Of a DNA stretch of 64,000 bases, positions 37,326-48,144 are shown one piece after another. Location: positions 42,707 through 106,706 of the forward strand of contig NZ_JYDE01000044.1 in the NCBI RefSeq assembly GCF_003263515.1, written 5' to 3'. The translations under genes were made by a program, and so were the position numbers. The notes below the pieces were generated by a model. The model saw only the letters and a program-made list of their open reading frames with translations, had not been told where the DNA came from and made no database searches. Numbering within the stretch: the first letter of the stretch is position 1; the number at the start of each line of letters is the position of its first letter. Source of the DNA: Rahnella inusitata (GTDB lineage Bacteria; Pseudomonadota; Gammaproteobacteria; Enterobacterales; Enterobacteriaceae).

Positions 37326-37356
37326 GGCATCATCCGGGAAAAACGCGAATGATGCC
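37326..37356 (-). terminator. argI terminator
   Basis: On the minus strand GGCATCAT, a 15-base loop, ATGATGCC, then GCATTTTTACG, shortly after the argI stop codon. Confidence 0.7.
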
Positions 37357-37364
37357 GGGATGAA

Positions 37365-38372
37365 TTATTCCGTGCCGAGGGTGGCCACCATCACGGCTTT
37401 GATGGTGTGCAGACGGTTCTCCGCCTGATCAAACACCACGCTGTGCGCCGATTCAAACACCTCATCGGTCACTTCCATACCGCCGTTCAGGCCATACTCT
37501 TGTGCCATCTGTTTGCCGAGCGACGTCTGATCGTCATGGAAAGCGGGCAGGCAGTGCAGGAACTTGACGTTTGGGTTGCCGGTCATCGCCAGCATCGCGC
37601 TGTTGACCTGATAAGGGCGCAGCAGGGTGATGCGTTCCTTCCAGGCTTCTTTCGGCTCGCCCATCGACACCCAGACGTCGGTATACAGGAAATCCGCATC
37701 TTTCACGCCGGTTGCGATATCCTCGGTCAGGGTAATCTTGCCGCCGTTTTCGGTGGCGAGATGCTGGCAGGTCGCGACCAGTTCAGCGTCCGGCCAGCAG
37801 ACTGATGGCGCGACAAGGCGTAAATCCAGTCCGCACAGCGCCGCGGCTTCCAGCAGCGAGTTCCCCATATTGTTGCGGGTATCCCCCAGATAGGCGAGAC
37901 GCATCCCTTTCAGCGGCTGATCGGGCAAGTGTTCCTGCATGGTCAGCAGGTCAGCCAGAAGCTGCGTCGGGTGGAATTCGTTGGTTAAGCCATTCCACAC
38001 CGGTACACCGGCGAATTCCGCCAGCGTTTCAACGTTATCCTGCCCAAAACCGCGATACTGAATACCGTCGTACATTCTGCCAAGTACGCGGGCGGTATCT
38101 TTCATCGACTCCTTATGGCCGATCTGGCTGCCGCTCGGGCCGAGATAAGTGACTTTCGCCCCCTGATCGTATGCGGCAACTTCGAAAGAGCATCGTGTGC
38201 GGGTTGAGTCTTTTTCGAAGATGAGCGCGATGTTTTTGCCTTGCAGGCGGGCTTTTTCGGTGCCGTTTTTCTTTGCTGCTTTGAGTTCAGCGGAGAGTTT
38301 CAGCAGGGACGAAATCTCTGACGGGGTAAAATCCAGTAACCTGAGAAAATGACGTTTACTCAACAAACTCAT
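37365..38372 (-). CDS. argI: Ornithine carbamoyltransferase ArgI/ArgF
   Basis: Cytosolic enzyme making citrulline from ornithine and carbamoyl phosphate in arginine synthesis. The ATG at 38372 ([15 protein letters not shown]) is chosen because the frame extending to 38441 would run through the ARG box; it gives 335 residues. Motifs: [29 protein letters not shown] and HCLPAFHDD with its catalytic Cys. The place between pyrB and rraB matches E. coli argI. Confidence 0.97.
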   Translation of the reverse strand: MSLLSKRHFLRLLDFTPSEISSLLKLSAELKAAKKNGTEKARLQGKNIALIFEKDSTRTRCSFEVAAYDQGAKVTYLGPSGSQIGHKESMKDTARVLGRMYDGIQYRGFGQDNVETLAEFAGVPVWNGLTNEFHPTQLLADLLTMQEHLPDQPLKGMRLAYLGDTRNNMGNSLLEAAALCGLDLRLVAPSVCWPDAELVATCQHLATENGGKITLTEDIATGVKDADFLYTDVWVSMGEPKEAWKERITLLRPYQVNSAMLAMTGNPNVKFLHCLPAFHDDQTSLGKQMAQEYGLNGGMEVTDEVFESAHSVVFDQAENRLHTIKAVMVATLGTE

Positions 38373-38403
38373 GATGTCGCTCCATAGCGCGTAAGCATTT
38401 CGG

Positions 38404-38421
38404 ATTGAATTAAAATTCAAT
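38404..38421. promoter_or_regulatory. ARG box (ArgR operator) upstream of argI
   Basis: ATTGAATTAAAATTCAAT is a perfect 18-bp palindrome matching the ArgR consensus core TGAAT-N4-ATTCA, 32 bases upstream of the argI ATG. A weaker TGAAT-containing second site may follow at about 38429-38446. Confidence 0.85.
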
Positions 38422-38543
38422 TTATCTGGATGAATATGCAATTACAACCCTGAAGTAAAAACTTTGTCGTTGTTTATAGTGGAGGCTGGCCCTGCGGTGT
38501 GTGAAAATAGACTACAAACGTCACATTGATTGAGGACAGAGAA

Positions 38544-38969
38544 ATGGCAAACCGTGAATTGCTGGAAGAACAACGTGAAGAAACTCGCTTAATCATCGAA
38601 GAACTGCTGGATGATGGCAGTGATCCTGACGCGCTTTACACCATCGAACACCACTTATCTTCAGAGAAGTTTGAAGTGCTGGAGAAAGCGGTCGTTGAAG
38701 CGTTCAAACTGGGTTATGAAGTTTCCGACCCGGAAGAGCTGGAAGCGGAAGACGGTACTGTCATGATGTGCTGCGACGTGATCAGCGAAGTTGCGCTGAA
38801 TGCAGAACTGATCGACACCCAGGTTGAGCAACTGATGAATCTGGCTGAAACCAACGGCGTAAACTACGACGGCTGGGGTACTTACTTCGAAGGCGATGAC
38901 GACGAAGAGGGTGAAGAAGGCGAAGATGAAGATTTCATCGATGAAGATGATGACGGTAAACGTCATTGA
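38544..38969 (+). CDS. rraB: Ribonuclease E inhibitor RraB
   Basis: Binds the C-terminal half of RNase E and changes degradosome activity. 141 residues from the ATG at 38544 ([16 protein letters not shown]), matching E. coli and preceded by TGAGGACAGAG; the frame extends six codons upstream. The C-terminus is an extreme Asp/Glu run (from about residue 113) typical of the family. It is divergent from argI, as in E. coli. Confidence 0.96.
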   Translation: MANRELLEEQREETRLIIEELLDDGSDPDALYTIEHHLSSEKFEVLEKAVVEAFKLGYEVSDPEELEAEDGTVMMCCDVISEVALNAELIDTQVEQLMNLAETNGVNYDGWGTYFEGDDDEEGEEGEDEDFIDEDDDGKRH

Positions 38970-39009
38970 TTGAGTCGGGCTTCTGAATTTCGATTCATGA
39001 AGAAAGAAA

Positions 39010-39037
39010 AGGCTGCCGGAGACGGTGGCCTTTTTTG
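39010..39037 (+). terminator. rraB terminator
   Basis: AAGGCTGCCG-GAGA-CGGTGGCCTT (10-bp stem with two G-T pairs) followed by TTTT, 40 bases after rraB. Confidence 0.85.
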
Positions 39038-39185
39038 TTTGTGCATGACAGTCCCCTTTGTGACTCCCTTCGCATTAAGCAAATTTCATAAACCCTAAGT
39101 GAAATATGGTTAAATTCAATACAACGGCTAAAAGCTAACATACCAATTCTGAAAGTTATTCTACCTCATGGTATGGAGTCAGATT

Positions 39186-40616
39186 ATGGCAGCCGTAAAG
39201 AAATTGTCTGTTATAGAAAAACTCGGTTTTGGTATGGGAGATGCCGCGTGCGGGATCGTTTATTCCTCCGTCACGATGTTTCTGACGTACTTTTATACGG
39301 ATATCTACGGTCTCTCCGCCGCAGCTGTCGGGGTGATGTTTCTGGTTACACGCATTCTCGATGCTGTCAGCGATCCGCTCACCGGGATTGTCGCCGACCG
39401 CGTAAAAACACGTTGGGGGCATTTTCGTCCGTGGCTGATTTGGTTTGCGATCCCTTACGCGGTATTGGCGGTCATGACCTTCACCACGCCGGATTTCGGG
39501 CATTCGGGCAAACTACTTTACGCCTACATTACGTATTCACTGCTGATGCTGTGCTACACGTTTATCAATATTCCTTACTGCGCGCTGGGCGGTGTGATCA
39601 CCTCGGATGATAAAGACCGGCTCTCCGCGCAATCCTACCGTTTTACGATTTCCTCTCTGGCCGGTTTGCTGGTTTCCGTCGGGACATTGTGGCTGGTGGA
39701 TTATTTTGGGAAAGAGGATTTGCAGGCTGGATATCAGGCAACAATGGCGGTGATGGGCGTCATCGCCATTTGTATGTTGGTGTTTTGTTTTTGCTTCACC
39801 AAAGAACGCATCACCGCTGAGGATACTCGACATGTCTCGGTGCGTAGTGATTTAAAGAATCTGCTGTCGAATGACCAGTGGCGGATTGTTGCCATCATCA
39901 CCTTTTTCTCCAGCATGGCGGGCGTCATGCGCAGTTCGGCGACGCTGTATTACGCGACCTATCTGATGCTGGATAAAGGACAAAGTCTGGTGAGTGGTAC
40001 GGCGATGAAAAGCACGTTTATTACCACCAGCGTGGTCGGTACGATATTCGGGGCGATGGCGGCGGGGTATTTTGCCAGGCGCTTTAGTACGCTGACGATG
40101 TTTAAAAATATCAATCTGCTGCTGGTTCTGGCGGGTGTCGTGATGTTCTTTGTGCCGCCGAAATTCTTGCCGGTTATTTTTCCGCTGTATTTCATTATTG
40201 GTTTTTTACACCAGATGTATCAGCCGTTTAAATGGAACATGATGGCAAATGCAGCGGATTACGGAGAATGGAAAACCGGACGGCGGATCACCGGATTATC
40301 CTTCTCCGGTAACTTATTCGCCTTAAAACTCGGCATGGCGTTTGCCGGTGCGTTGGTCGGATTTTCTCTCGGTTGGTTTGGTTACCATGCAGGCGCAGAA
40401 ACCCAAACCGCGCTAGCCACTACCGGTATTATTGGTCTGCTGACTGTCGGCCCCTCAATTTCTTATCTGATCCTCTATTTCCTCGCCCGTTTCTACAAAC
40501 TCGATGATGCCACGATGAAAAATATCCAACACGATCTGGCGAAACGAAGCGTGGAGATTGCCCGCGAACAGGAAAACGAAGCCGGTCATATGGCCCCTGT
40601 GATGGCCGTTAAATAA
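39186..40616 (+). CDS. GPH-family sugar/xyloside:cation symporter
   Basis: Inner-membrane glycoside-pentoside-hexuronide symporter resembling YagG/YicJ/XynT. 476 residues from the ATG at 39186 (MAAVKKLSVIEKLGFGMGD), with GGAG seven bases upstream; about 12 hydrophobic helices. The family signature DAVSDPLTGIVADRVKTRWGHFRPW lies in the loop after helix two. Its stop overlaps the frame of the following GH43 gene, so it probably imports a beta-xyloside that the next protein cleaves. Confidence 0.9.
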   Translation: MAAVKKLSVIEKLGFGMGDAACGIVYSSVTMFLTYFYTDIYGLSAAAVGVMFLVTRILDAVSDPLTGIVADRVKTRWGHFRPWLIWFAIPYAVLAVMTFTTPDFGHSGKLLYAYITYSLLMLCYTFINIPYCALGGVITSDDKDRLSAQSYRFTISSLAGLLVSVGTLWLVDYFGKEDLQAGYQATMAVMGVIAICMLVFCFCFTKERITAEDTRHVSVRSDLKNLLSNDQWRIVAIITFFSSMAGVMRSSATLYYATYLMLDKGQSLVSGTAMKSTFITTSVVGTIFGAMAAGYFARRFSTLTMFKNINLLLVLAGVVMFFVPPKFLPVIFPLYFIIGFLHQMYQPFKWNMMANAADYGEWKTGRRITGLSFSGNLFALKLGMAFAGALVGFSLGWFGYHAGAETQTALATTGIIGLLTVGPSISYLILYFLARFYKLDDATMKNIQHDLAKRSVEIAREQENEAGHMAPVMAVK

Positions 40617-40630
40617 TGGAGAACCTCGGT

Positions 40631-42190
40631 ATGGCGATAGCAATCCAACATGATGGGATCGCAGATTCAGACGACGGACGCTACCAGAATCCGATCCTGC
40701 ATGCTGACTATTCTGATCCGGATATTGTCTGCGTGGGCGATGATATTTATATGGTCGCCTCAAGCTTTAACCATATTCCAGGCCTGCCGGTTTTGCATTC
40801 AACGGATCTGGTTAACTGGACTCTCGTCAATCACGTCGTGCCACGGATTAATTATCCGGCTTACGACAGCGTACAGCCCGGAAAAGGGATCTGGGCACCC
40901 AGCATTCGTTATCACAACGGGCTGTTCTGGGTGTTTTATAGCATGCCGGATGAAGGCATTTTTATGTCTTACGCCGAAGATCCGCTGAAAGCCTGGAGTG
41001 AGCCACATTGCATTAAAGCGGTAAAAGGCTGGATCGACCCCTGTCCGTTCTGGGATGACGACGGGCGGGCGTGGCTGGTGCATGCGTTTGCTCACAGTCG
41101 GTCCGGTATCAAGCATCAGTTACAGCTGTGCGAATTGTCCCCCGATGCGACATCATTGCTCGATCAAGGCCAGATCATTTTTGATGGTACGGTCTCTCAC
41201 CCGACAATCGAAGGGCCAAAGGTGTATCAGCGTCACGGTTGGTATTACATTTTTGCGCCCGCCGGAGGTGTTGAGAGCGGCTGGCAGACGGTACTTCGCT
41301 CCCGTGAGATAACCGGTCCGTTCGAGAGCCGCGACGTTTTACATCAGGGGACATCCAAAGTAAATGGCCCGCACCAGGGCGGTTGGGTGGAATTGAAAAA
41401 TGGCGAGTGCTGGTTTGTGCATTTTCAGGATGCGGCACACGCTGGCCGTATTGTGCATCTGCAACCGATGCGCTGGAATCAGGATGACTGGCCGGAAATT
41501 GGCGAACAAGTGGATGCCCAAGGACTCGGACAGCCGGTATCGGTTTATGCAAAACCTGCTGGTTGTTCATCTGGTTGGCCCTGCGCTCCACAAACGTCTG
41601 ACGACTTTGCCGAAGGCCGCTTCGGGCTGCAATGGCAATGGCAGGCGAACCCGCAAAGTCACTGGGTGAAACCGTCTGCGGCTGGACTGAGGCTGGCGTG
41701 TTTACCCTCCGGGCCGCGAGCGTTGTACGACACGCCGCAACTGTTGCTTCAAAAGTTCTCTGCGCCACAATTTACCGTCACCACACGCATTACCCCTCAC
41801 TTTAGCCACGACGGTGAGCAGAGCGGGTTGATCGTCTATGGCGAAAGGTATGGCGCGGTATCCGTGTGTCAGCAGCAGGGCGAAAACAGGTTGGTGTTTG
41901 ATTTCGGATGGATGAGCGATAAAGGCGAACTGAGCCAGCGAAGAACTGTGCTGGCAGCTTTGCGGCACGGGCATGCGGTGTTTATCAGGGTGAACGTCTT
42001 ATCGCATGGCGTCTGCTGTTTCTCCTTCAAACAGGATGAGGCAGAAGACTGGAAAACCGTTGAACCTCAATTTGCCGCGTCAGCCGGAAAATGGGTCGGC
42101 GCGAAAATCGGTATTTATTCTGTCTCGTCGGCGGTGAACGCTGAAGCGGGATACGGCGAATTTGCGTATTTCGAGATGAAGGCGGAATAA
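40631..42190 (+). CDS. Glycoside hydrolase family 43 beta-xylosidase
   Basis: 519-residue (from 40631) cytosolic enzyme cleaving xylo-oligosaccharides or aryl xylosides. It has an N-terminal five-bladed propeller with the three GH43 acidic sites: Asp in NPILHADYSDPDIV, Asp in GWIDPCPFWDDDG and Glu in HPTIEGPKVY. A C-terminal beta-sandwich (about residues 320-519) ends in EAGYGEFAYFEMK. The ATG at 40631 is preferred because GGAGAA lies before it; an ATG overlapping the symporter stop (40616) is the alternative. No signal peptide is seen, in keeping with uptake of the intact sugar. Confidence 0.9.
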   Translation: MAIAIQHDGIADSDDGRYQNPILHADYSDPDIVCVGDDIYMVASSFNHIPGLPVLHSTDLVNWTLVNHVVPRINYPAYDSVQPGKGIWAPSIRYHNGLFWVFYSMPDEGIFMSYAEDPLKAWSEPHCIKAVKGWIDPCPFWDDDGRAWLVHAFAHSRSGIKHQLQLCELSPDATSLLDQGQIIFDGTVSHPTIEGPKVYQRHGWYYIFAPAGGVESGWQTVLRSREITGPFESRDVLHQGTSKVNGPHQGGWVELKNGECWFVHFQDAAHAGRIVHLQPMRWNQDDWPEIGEQVDAQGLGQPVSVYAKPAGCSSGWPCAPQTSDDFAEGRFGLQWQWQANPQSHWVKPSAAGLRLACLPSGPRALYDTPQLLLQKFSAPQFTVTTRITPHFSHDGEQSGLIVYGERYGAVSVCQQQGENRLVFDFGWMSDKGELSQRRTVLAALRHGHAVFIRVNVLSHGVCCFSFKQDEAEDWKTVEPQFAASAGKWVGAKIGIYSVSSAVNAEAGYGEFAYFEMKAE

Positions 42191-42200
42191 TTCCAAACAA

Positions 42201-42223
42201 AGCCAGCCCGTGCAGGGCTGGCT
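42201..42223. terminator. Terminator between the GH43 gene and bglA
   Basis: AGCCAGCCC-GTGCA-GGGCTGGCT, a 9-bp perfect stem in the 42-bp gap between convergent genes; followed by GTCATTTTC on the plus strand and TTTGTTTGG on the minus strand. Confidence 0.85.
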
Positions 42224-42232
42224 GTCATTTTC

Positions 42233-43723
<1,491 letters not shown>

Positions 43724-43729
43724 TCAGAT

Positions 43730-45262
43730 TTAATTCATTTCTGCCTGCGTGGCACGTCTAGCTTCTGCCTGAACCTTTTTGGTGGCGACGACGTCTGGCT
43801 CATCTTTGAAGCCAACCAGCCAGGTGAACAGAGCACCGAGGACAAAGGCGACGCTTATCGACAGCAGGAAGCCAAGGAACTGTGGCATGTGGCCTTCTTT
43901 GAAGAAGACCGGCAGCACGGCGATGCCGGGCAGGCAGTAGCTCCAGGACACGGCATTGAAGGAGCCGGCTATCGCGCCGCCGATGCCGCCCGCGACGCAA
44001 CTGCACAAGAAGGGTTTTTTCAGACGCAGCGCGACGCCGTAAATGGCTGGTTCGGTGATGCCGAACAACCCGGTGACGCCAGCGGAAAGAGAAATGCCTT
44101 TCATCTCGCGGCTGCGGGTTTTCAGGTAAACGCCAAACATGCTGCCGGTCATCGCGAAGACGGCGGAAGCCTGCAGGCCGGTAAAGGTGTCGTAGCCCAG
44201 CGTTGCGTAGTTGCCGACAGTGACCGGCGTAATGCCCCAGTGGACGCCCAGTGTAACCAGCGGTTGCCAGAATGCACCGACGAAGAATCCGGCCACGGTC
44301 GGGCTGAGGTGGTAAAGATAGTTATAAACGCCACCAATCGCGCCGCCAATAAGATTGCCTACCGGCCCGAAGACCAGCAACGTCATCGGTACCATAATGG
44401 CGATACAAAACATCGGGGTAAACAGGTTACGGATAACGATCGGCAGCACTTTATTGAAGAAACGTTCAATGTATGACATCGCCCAGACCATCAGAATGAC
44501 AGGGATCACCGAGGCGGTGTAACTGAGGTATTTCACCGGTATGCCAAGAAAATCGAGCGTTGGCGCGGCGATGGGAATACCAACCACGTCCGTCAGGATG
44601 CGGGCGATTTCCGGGTTATTCACCGCTTCACGCATTAATTGCTGCATGGCCGGATCGGCTGAGTTGATGGACGTAATCTTAAACGCCGTCAGCATGTTCA
44701 TGTAATCCGGGCTTATCAGCGCACAGGCGGTAATCACTGCGGTGAACGGATTGACGTTGAATTTTTTCGCCGCGGTGAAAGCGATCATGACCGGCAGGAA
44801 GGTAAACGCCGTCCATGAAACAAAGTTAAGAATACGGTAGGTGCCGCTGTTGGCGTCCATGATGCCGACCGCAGCGAGGAAAGAGATAATCCCCTGTAAA
44901 ATACCGCAGGCGGCGAGTTGATAAAGGAATGGCGTGAAAATGCTGGAGATGACGTCCATGACGCGGCTGACAATGCCGACGTTCGGCGCAGAAACCGGCG
45001 CGTTTTCATCTATGTGAATAAGCTTCAGCACCTGTTTGTAGGCATCGCTGACGTGGTTGCCGATCACCACCTGCATCTGGCCTCCGGCCTCGATAACAGT
45101 AATCACGCCTTTTACGCGTTTTAATTCTTCTTTCTCGACGGCGCTATTATCTTTCAGAACAAAGCGTAAGCGTGTGGCGCAATGTGTGATGCTAATCACA
45201 TTATTTTCTCCGCCGATATATTTAACAATATCCTGAGCTGTCTGAGCGTAATCAATAGCCAT
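43730..45262 (-). CDS. Beta-glucoside PTS permease EIIBC (BglF-like, no EIIA)
   Basis: Phosphotransferase permease importing and phosphorylating beta-glucosides. 510 residues: an N-terminal EIIB domain (about 1-85) with phosphocysteine Cys28 in SITHCATRLRF, then an EIIC membrane domain with about ten hydrophobic helices and the GITEPAIYGVALRLKKP signature. E. coli BglF continues with a C-terminal EIIA domain (about 625 total); here the protein ends soon after the EIIC domain, so EIIA must come from elsewhere, such as Crr. It precedes bglA by 63 bases. Confidence 0.92.
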   Translation of the reverse strand: MAIDYAQTAQDIVKYIGGENNVISITHCATRLRFVLKDNSAVEKEELKRVKGVITVIEAGGQMQVVIGNHVSDAYKQVLKLIHIDENAPVSAPNVGIVSRVMDVISSIFTPFLYQLAACGILQGIISFLAAVGIMDANSGTYRILNFVSWTAFTFLPVMIAFTAAKKFNVNPFTAVITACALISPDYMNMLTAFKITSINSADPAMQQLMREAVNNPEIARILTDVVGIPIAAPTLDFLGIPVKYLSYTASVIPVILMVWAMSYIERFFNKVLPIVIRNLFTPMFCIAIMVPMTLLVFGPVGNLIGGAIGGVYNYLYHLSPTVAGFFVGAFWQPLVTLGVHWGITPVTVGNYATLGYDTFTGLQASAVFAMTGSMFGVYLKTRSREMKGISLSAGVTGLFGITEPAIYGVALRLKKPFLCSCVAGGIGGAIAGSFNAVSWSYCLPGIAVLPVFFKEGHMPQFLGFLLSISVAFVLGALFTWLVGFKDEPDVVATKKVQAEARRATQAEMN

Positions 45263-45409
45263 TATTTATTATTCTCCTGCCGGGGTGTACAGAGATGATG
45301 TTTTATTTTTTTAATTGCTGGCAGGAGTGTAGCAAAAGAAAGGATGATGTCACGATATAACAAAAAACAGGGTTAGGAATATGTCACAAGTTTAAAACAC
45401 CTTGTTTTT

Positions 45410-46150
45410 TCATTGCGCTGCGTCACGTTTTATTAAAGGTAATTTCTTGCCGATGGTCTCGATAATATAAAGTACCGGGATCTGCGTGGTAATATTATAT
45501 TGACCTTCAAGCACGATTTGCGGCATATGATAAGAGATGTTCAGATCGGCCATCCGCGCCAGCGTTGAGTTCTCGCTGTTGGTCAGGCTGATAATCTTGC
45601 AGTTATGCTGGCTGAACTGGGTGGCAAAACGCAGGACTTCTTCTGTTTCACCGGAGACTGAAAGAATAATAGCGATAGCGTCTTTATACATATCGCTGTT
45701 GATCGGAAAATAAGGGTCATCAATAAAGGTGCTGAATTTACCGACATTCGAGAAAAAACGTGCGCTGTATTTACCCAGTGAGCCGGATGTTCCCACGCCG
45801 ACAAATATAATGCGCTGTGCATTAGCAATTTGTATCGCGGCCTGATCTAATAATTCATCAAATTCACTGTTATTAATACTTTTGAAATAACTGATTATTT
45901 CGCTGATGCCGAATGACACAGGCGGTTTTTCTTCATGTTCTAAAAACAGTTTAAAACGGATGCGAAATTCCGAGTAGCCGTCGCAATCCATTTTTTTACA
46001 GAACCGTAGCACCGTGGTGGTGGACACTCCAGAGGCGTCCGCCAGTTCACGGATAGTCATGTACATCACTTTGTCGCCATTTTTGACGATGTAGTTATAA
46101 ACCGTCAGTTCCAGTTCGTTTAACGCGGAAATGGCTTTGTGAGTGAACAT
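45410..46150 (-). CDS. MurR/RpiR-family transcriptional regulator
   Basis: 246 residues: an N-terminal HTH_6 domain (about 1-75, with ELADASGVSTTTVLRFCKKMDCDGYSEFRIRF) and a SIS sugar-phosphate-binding domain (about 105-230, with IIFVGVGTSGSLGKYSARFF and ILSVSGETEEVLRFATQF). Located upstream of the PTS-bglA genes on the same strand, it probably controls them in response to a phosphorylated glucoside. The 147-bp spacer before the PTS gene is AT-rich. Confidence 0.9.
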   Translation of the reverse strand: MFTHKAISALNELELTVYNYIVKNGDKVMYMTIRELADASGVSTTTVLRFCKKMDCDGYSEFRIRFKLFLEHEEKPPVSFGISEIISYFKSINNSEFDELLDQAAIQIANAQRIIFVGVGTSGSLGKYSARFFSNVGKFSTFIDDPYFPINSDMYKDAIAIILSVSGETEEVLRFATQFSQHNCKIISLTNSENSTLARMADLNISYHMPQIVLEGQYNITTQIPVLYIIETIGKKLPLIKRDAAQ

Positions 46151-46187
46151 GTTGCTGCCTGTCAGATAATGGAAAGCGAAAACGCAG

Positions 46188-46700
46188 TTACAGGTATTTT
46201 ATCATCGTCACTTCGCAATCGACATGACCTGTATTCCCCATTGCGCCATCAATGTGCTGGAAACCGAGACGCTCGTACAGCGCGATAGCCTGGGTCAGAC
46301 TGGCAGTGGTTTCCAGGTAGCAGCGGGCAAACCCCTGCTGGCGTGCATGGTCAATGGCCTGAAGCGCCAGACGTTTCGCCAGTCCCTGACCGCGCAGCGA
46401 AGGCATGAAGTACATCTTCTGCAACTCGCACAAATCGTCCTCAGCGCCTGACAGCGGGGCCATACCGCCACCACCGGCGACAACGCCGTCCAGCTCCACC
46501 ACCCAGTAAGCACAGCGCGGCTGGCTGTAGCTTTCGTACAAATGGTCCAGGTTTGGGTCAGCCACGGTATAACCTTTATCTGCCGTGAGGCCAAATTCGG
46601 CGGACACGTGACGGATCACACTGGCGATCGCAGCATTATCTTCAGGGCGGATCGGGCGCACCAGGACGCTGACAGGGAGGGAGGTCGTCATGTTACTCAC
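46188..46700 (-). CDS. yjgM: GNAT-family N-acetyltransferase YjgM
   Basis: 170-residue acetyl-CoA-dependent acyltransferase. The GNAT core is visible: [29 protein letters not shown] contains the R/Q-x-x-G-x-G/A pyrophosphate loop, followed by [21 protein letters not shown]. It aligns with E. coli YjgM, including the C-terminal [13 protein letters not shown]. The natural substrate is not established. In E. coli it follows rraB directly; here the sugar genes intervene. Confidence 0.93.
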   Translation of the reverse strand: MSNMTTSLPVSVLVRPIRPEDNAAIASVIRHVSAEFGLTADKGYTVADPNLDHLYESYSQPRCAYWVVELDGVVAGGGGMAPLSGAEDDLCELQKMYFMPSLRGQGLAKRLALQAIDHARQQGFARCYLETTASLTQAIALYERLGFQHIDGAMGNTGHVDCEVTMIKYL

Positions 46701-46950
46701 TCAATTTCCACTATAGGCAATCAAACAGACCGTTTTAATACCATTTTAGGGCGTGCAGATGCAACGCTGCCGTCCCCTCATCGTTCTAATACTTATCCCA
46801 AATGAGAATTTTTTTCATCTGAATTGTAAAGATTTTATTGCTTGATTGTATACGTGCGTGATTAAATATTCAGCGTTACACCAAGCACTACGCCTCTTTC
46901 TTCATTATAAGAGAGACGGTTTCTCATTCCTTTCAGGACGAAAGATAAAA

Positions 46951-48141
46951 ATGTCTGATAATAATCAACACAACGATAGCCTGCATCAGGTTCGTTTTCA
47001 TGGTAAGGGCGGGGAATATTTCGCAATCTGGCTGGTGAATGCTTTACTGACCATCGTCACTTTGGGGATTTATTCTGCGTGGGCGACAGTACGCCGTCGT
47101 CGTTATTTTCTGGGTAATACTGAAATAAATGGTGATCGCTTTGATTATCACGCCAGGCCAATTCAAATATTGAAAGGGCGTTTATTGGTGATCGCCGGTA
47201 TTATTGTATTCTATATTTTAGCAGCGTTAATGCCGAAGCTGGCGTTGCTGTTCGTACTGGCATTTTTTGCTTTGCTGCCGTGGGTGATTGTCCGCAGTTG
47301 GCGTTACAATGCGATTATGACCAGTTACCGTGGCGTGCGTTTTAACTATCACTGCAAAGTGGGCCGTGCTTACTGGACCATGTACCTGTGCCCGATCCTG
47401 CTGATGCTGGCGCTGTATATTCCCATTATGTTTGTGGTATTGATCGCCGTTCAAAGTGCCAGTATCAGCGCGATATTGCTGAGCATGGTGTTGGTGGCTG
47501 TGGCATTAGTGCCGGGTGTTGCTGCGGTGCAGGGTATTATCAGCGCAATGACACATGATTTATACGTCAATAATATGTTCTTCGGAAAGACGGCGTTTCG
47601 CGCCGAATTGAAGAAGGCGGCCTTTATTAAATACAGCCTGCTGGGCATTTTATTATTCCTGCCGTTCCTGATTTTTGCCTTCTGGCTGATGGGCTCGTTC
47701 TTCACGACGATATACCAGATGGTCTTAATGGGCGGCATGTCTGATGAAATGGCCGCCGCGATGCTGATGAGCAATATGTTCGATTTCTTCTTTGCCATCG
47801 TCATTCTTCTGGTCGGTTCGCTGGTGGTTGCCAGCTACCAGGTGGTCGCGGTTCGCAATTACGTGTTTAACCAGACACGTATCGGCGACGGTGTAAAACT
47901 GCATTCCTCCATGAAAACGCTGTCCTATCTGGGGCTGCTGTTCACCAACGCGCTGATCGTGGTGTTCTCACTGGGTCTGGCAACGCCGGTGGCCCATGTG
48001 CGTTCTGCGCGTTACGTGGCCGCATCAACGGCTGTTTCTGGCGACCTGTCGTTGCTGGACGTTCAGGCGCACGGCGACTCTGCCAATACGGCTGTTGCGG
48101 AAGAAGTGGCGCAGGCATTTGATCTTGGTGTCGGTCTGTAA
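46951..48141 (+). CDS. yjgN: YjgN, DUF898 inner-membrane protein
   Basis: 396-residue polytopic protein from the ATG at 46951 (MSDNNQHNDSLHQVRFHG), with AGGACGAAAG before it; the frame extends 105 bases upstream without an RBS. It has about nine to ten hydrophobic helices, repeated FHGKGGEYF / ING..F.YH / SWR.NAIMTSYRGVRF motifs of DUF898, and LGIYSAWATVRRRRYFLGNT. The function is unknown. It is followed after three bases by a membrane-anchored M48 protease gene. Confidence 0.92.
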   Translation: MSDNNQHNDSLHQVRFHGKGGEYFAIWLVNALLTIVTLGIYSAWATVRRRRYFLGNTEINGDRFDYHARPIQILKGRLLVIAGIIVFYILAALMPKLALLFVLAFFALLPWVIVRSWRYNAIMTSYRGVRFNYHCKVGRAYWTMYLCPILLMLALYIPIMFVVLIAVQSASISAILLSMVLVAVALVPGVAAVQGIISAMTHDLYVNNMFFGKTAFRAELKKAAFIKYSLLGILLFLPFLIFAFWLMGSFFTTIYQMVLMGGMSDEMAAAMLMSNMFDFFFAIVILLVGSLVVASYQVVAVRNYVFNQTRIGDGVKLHSSMKTLSYLGLLFTNALIVVFSLGLATPVAHVRSARYVAASTAVSGDLSLLDVQAHGDSANTAVAEEVAQAFDLGVGL

Positions 48142-48144
48142 CAC

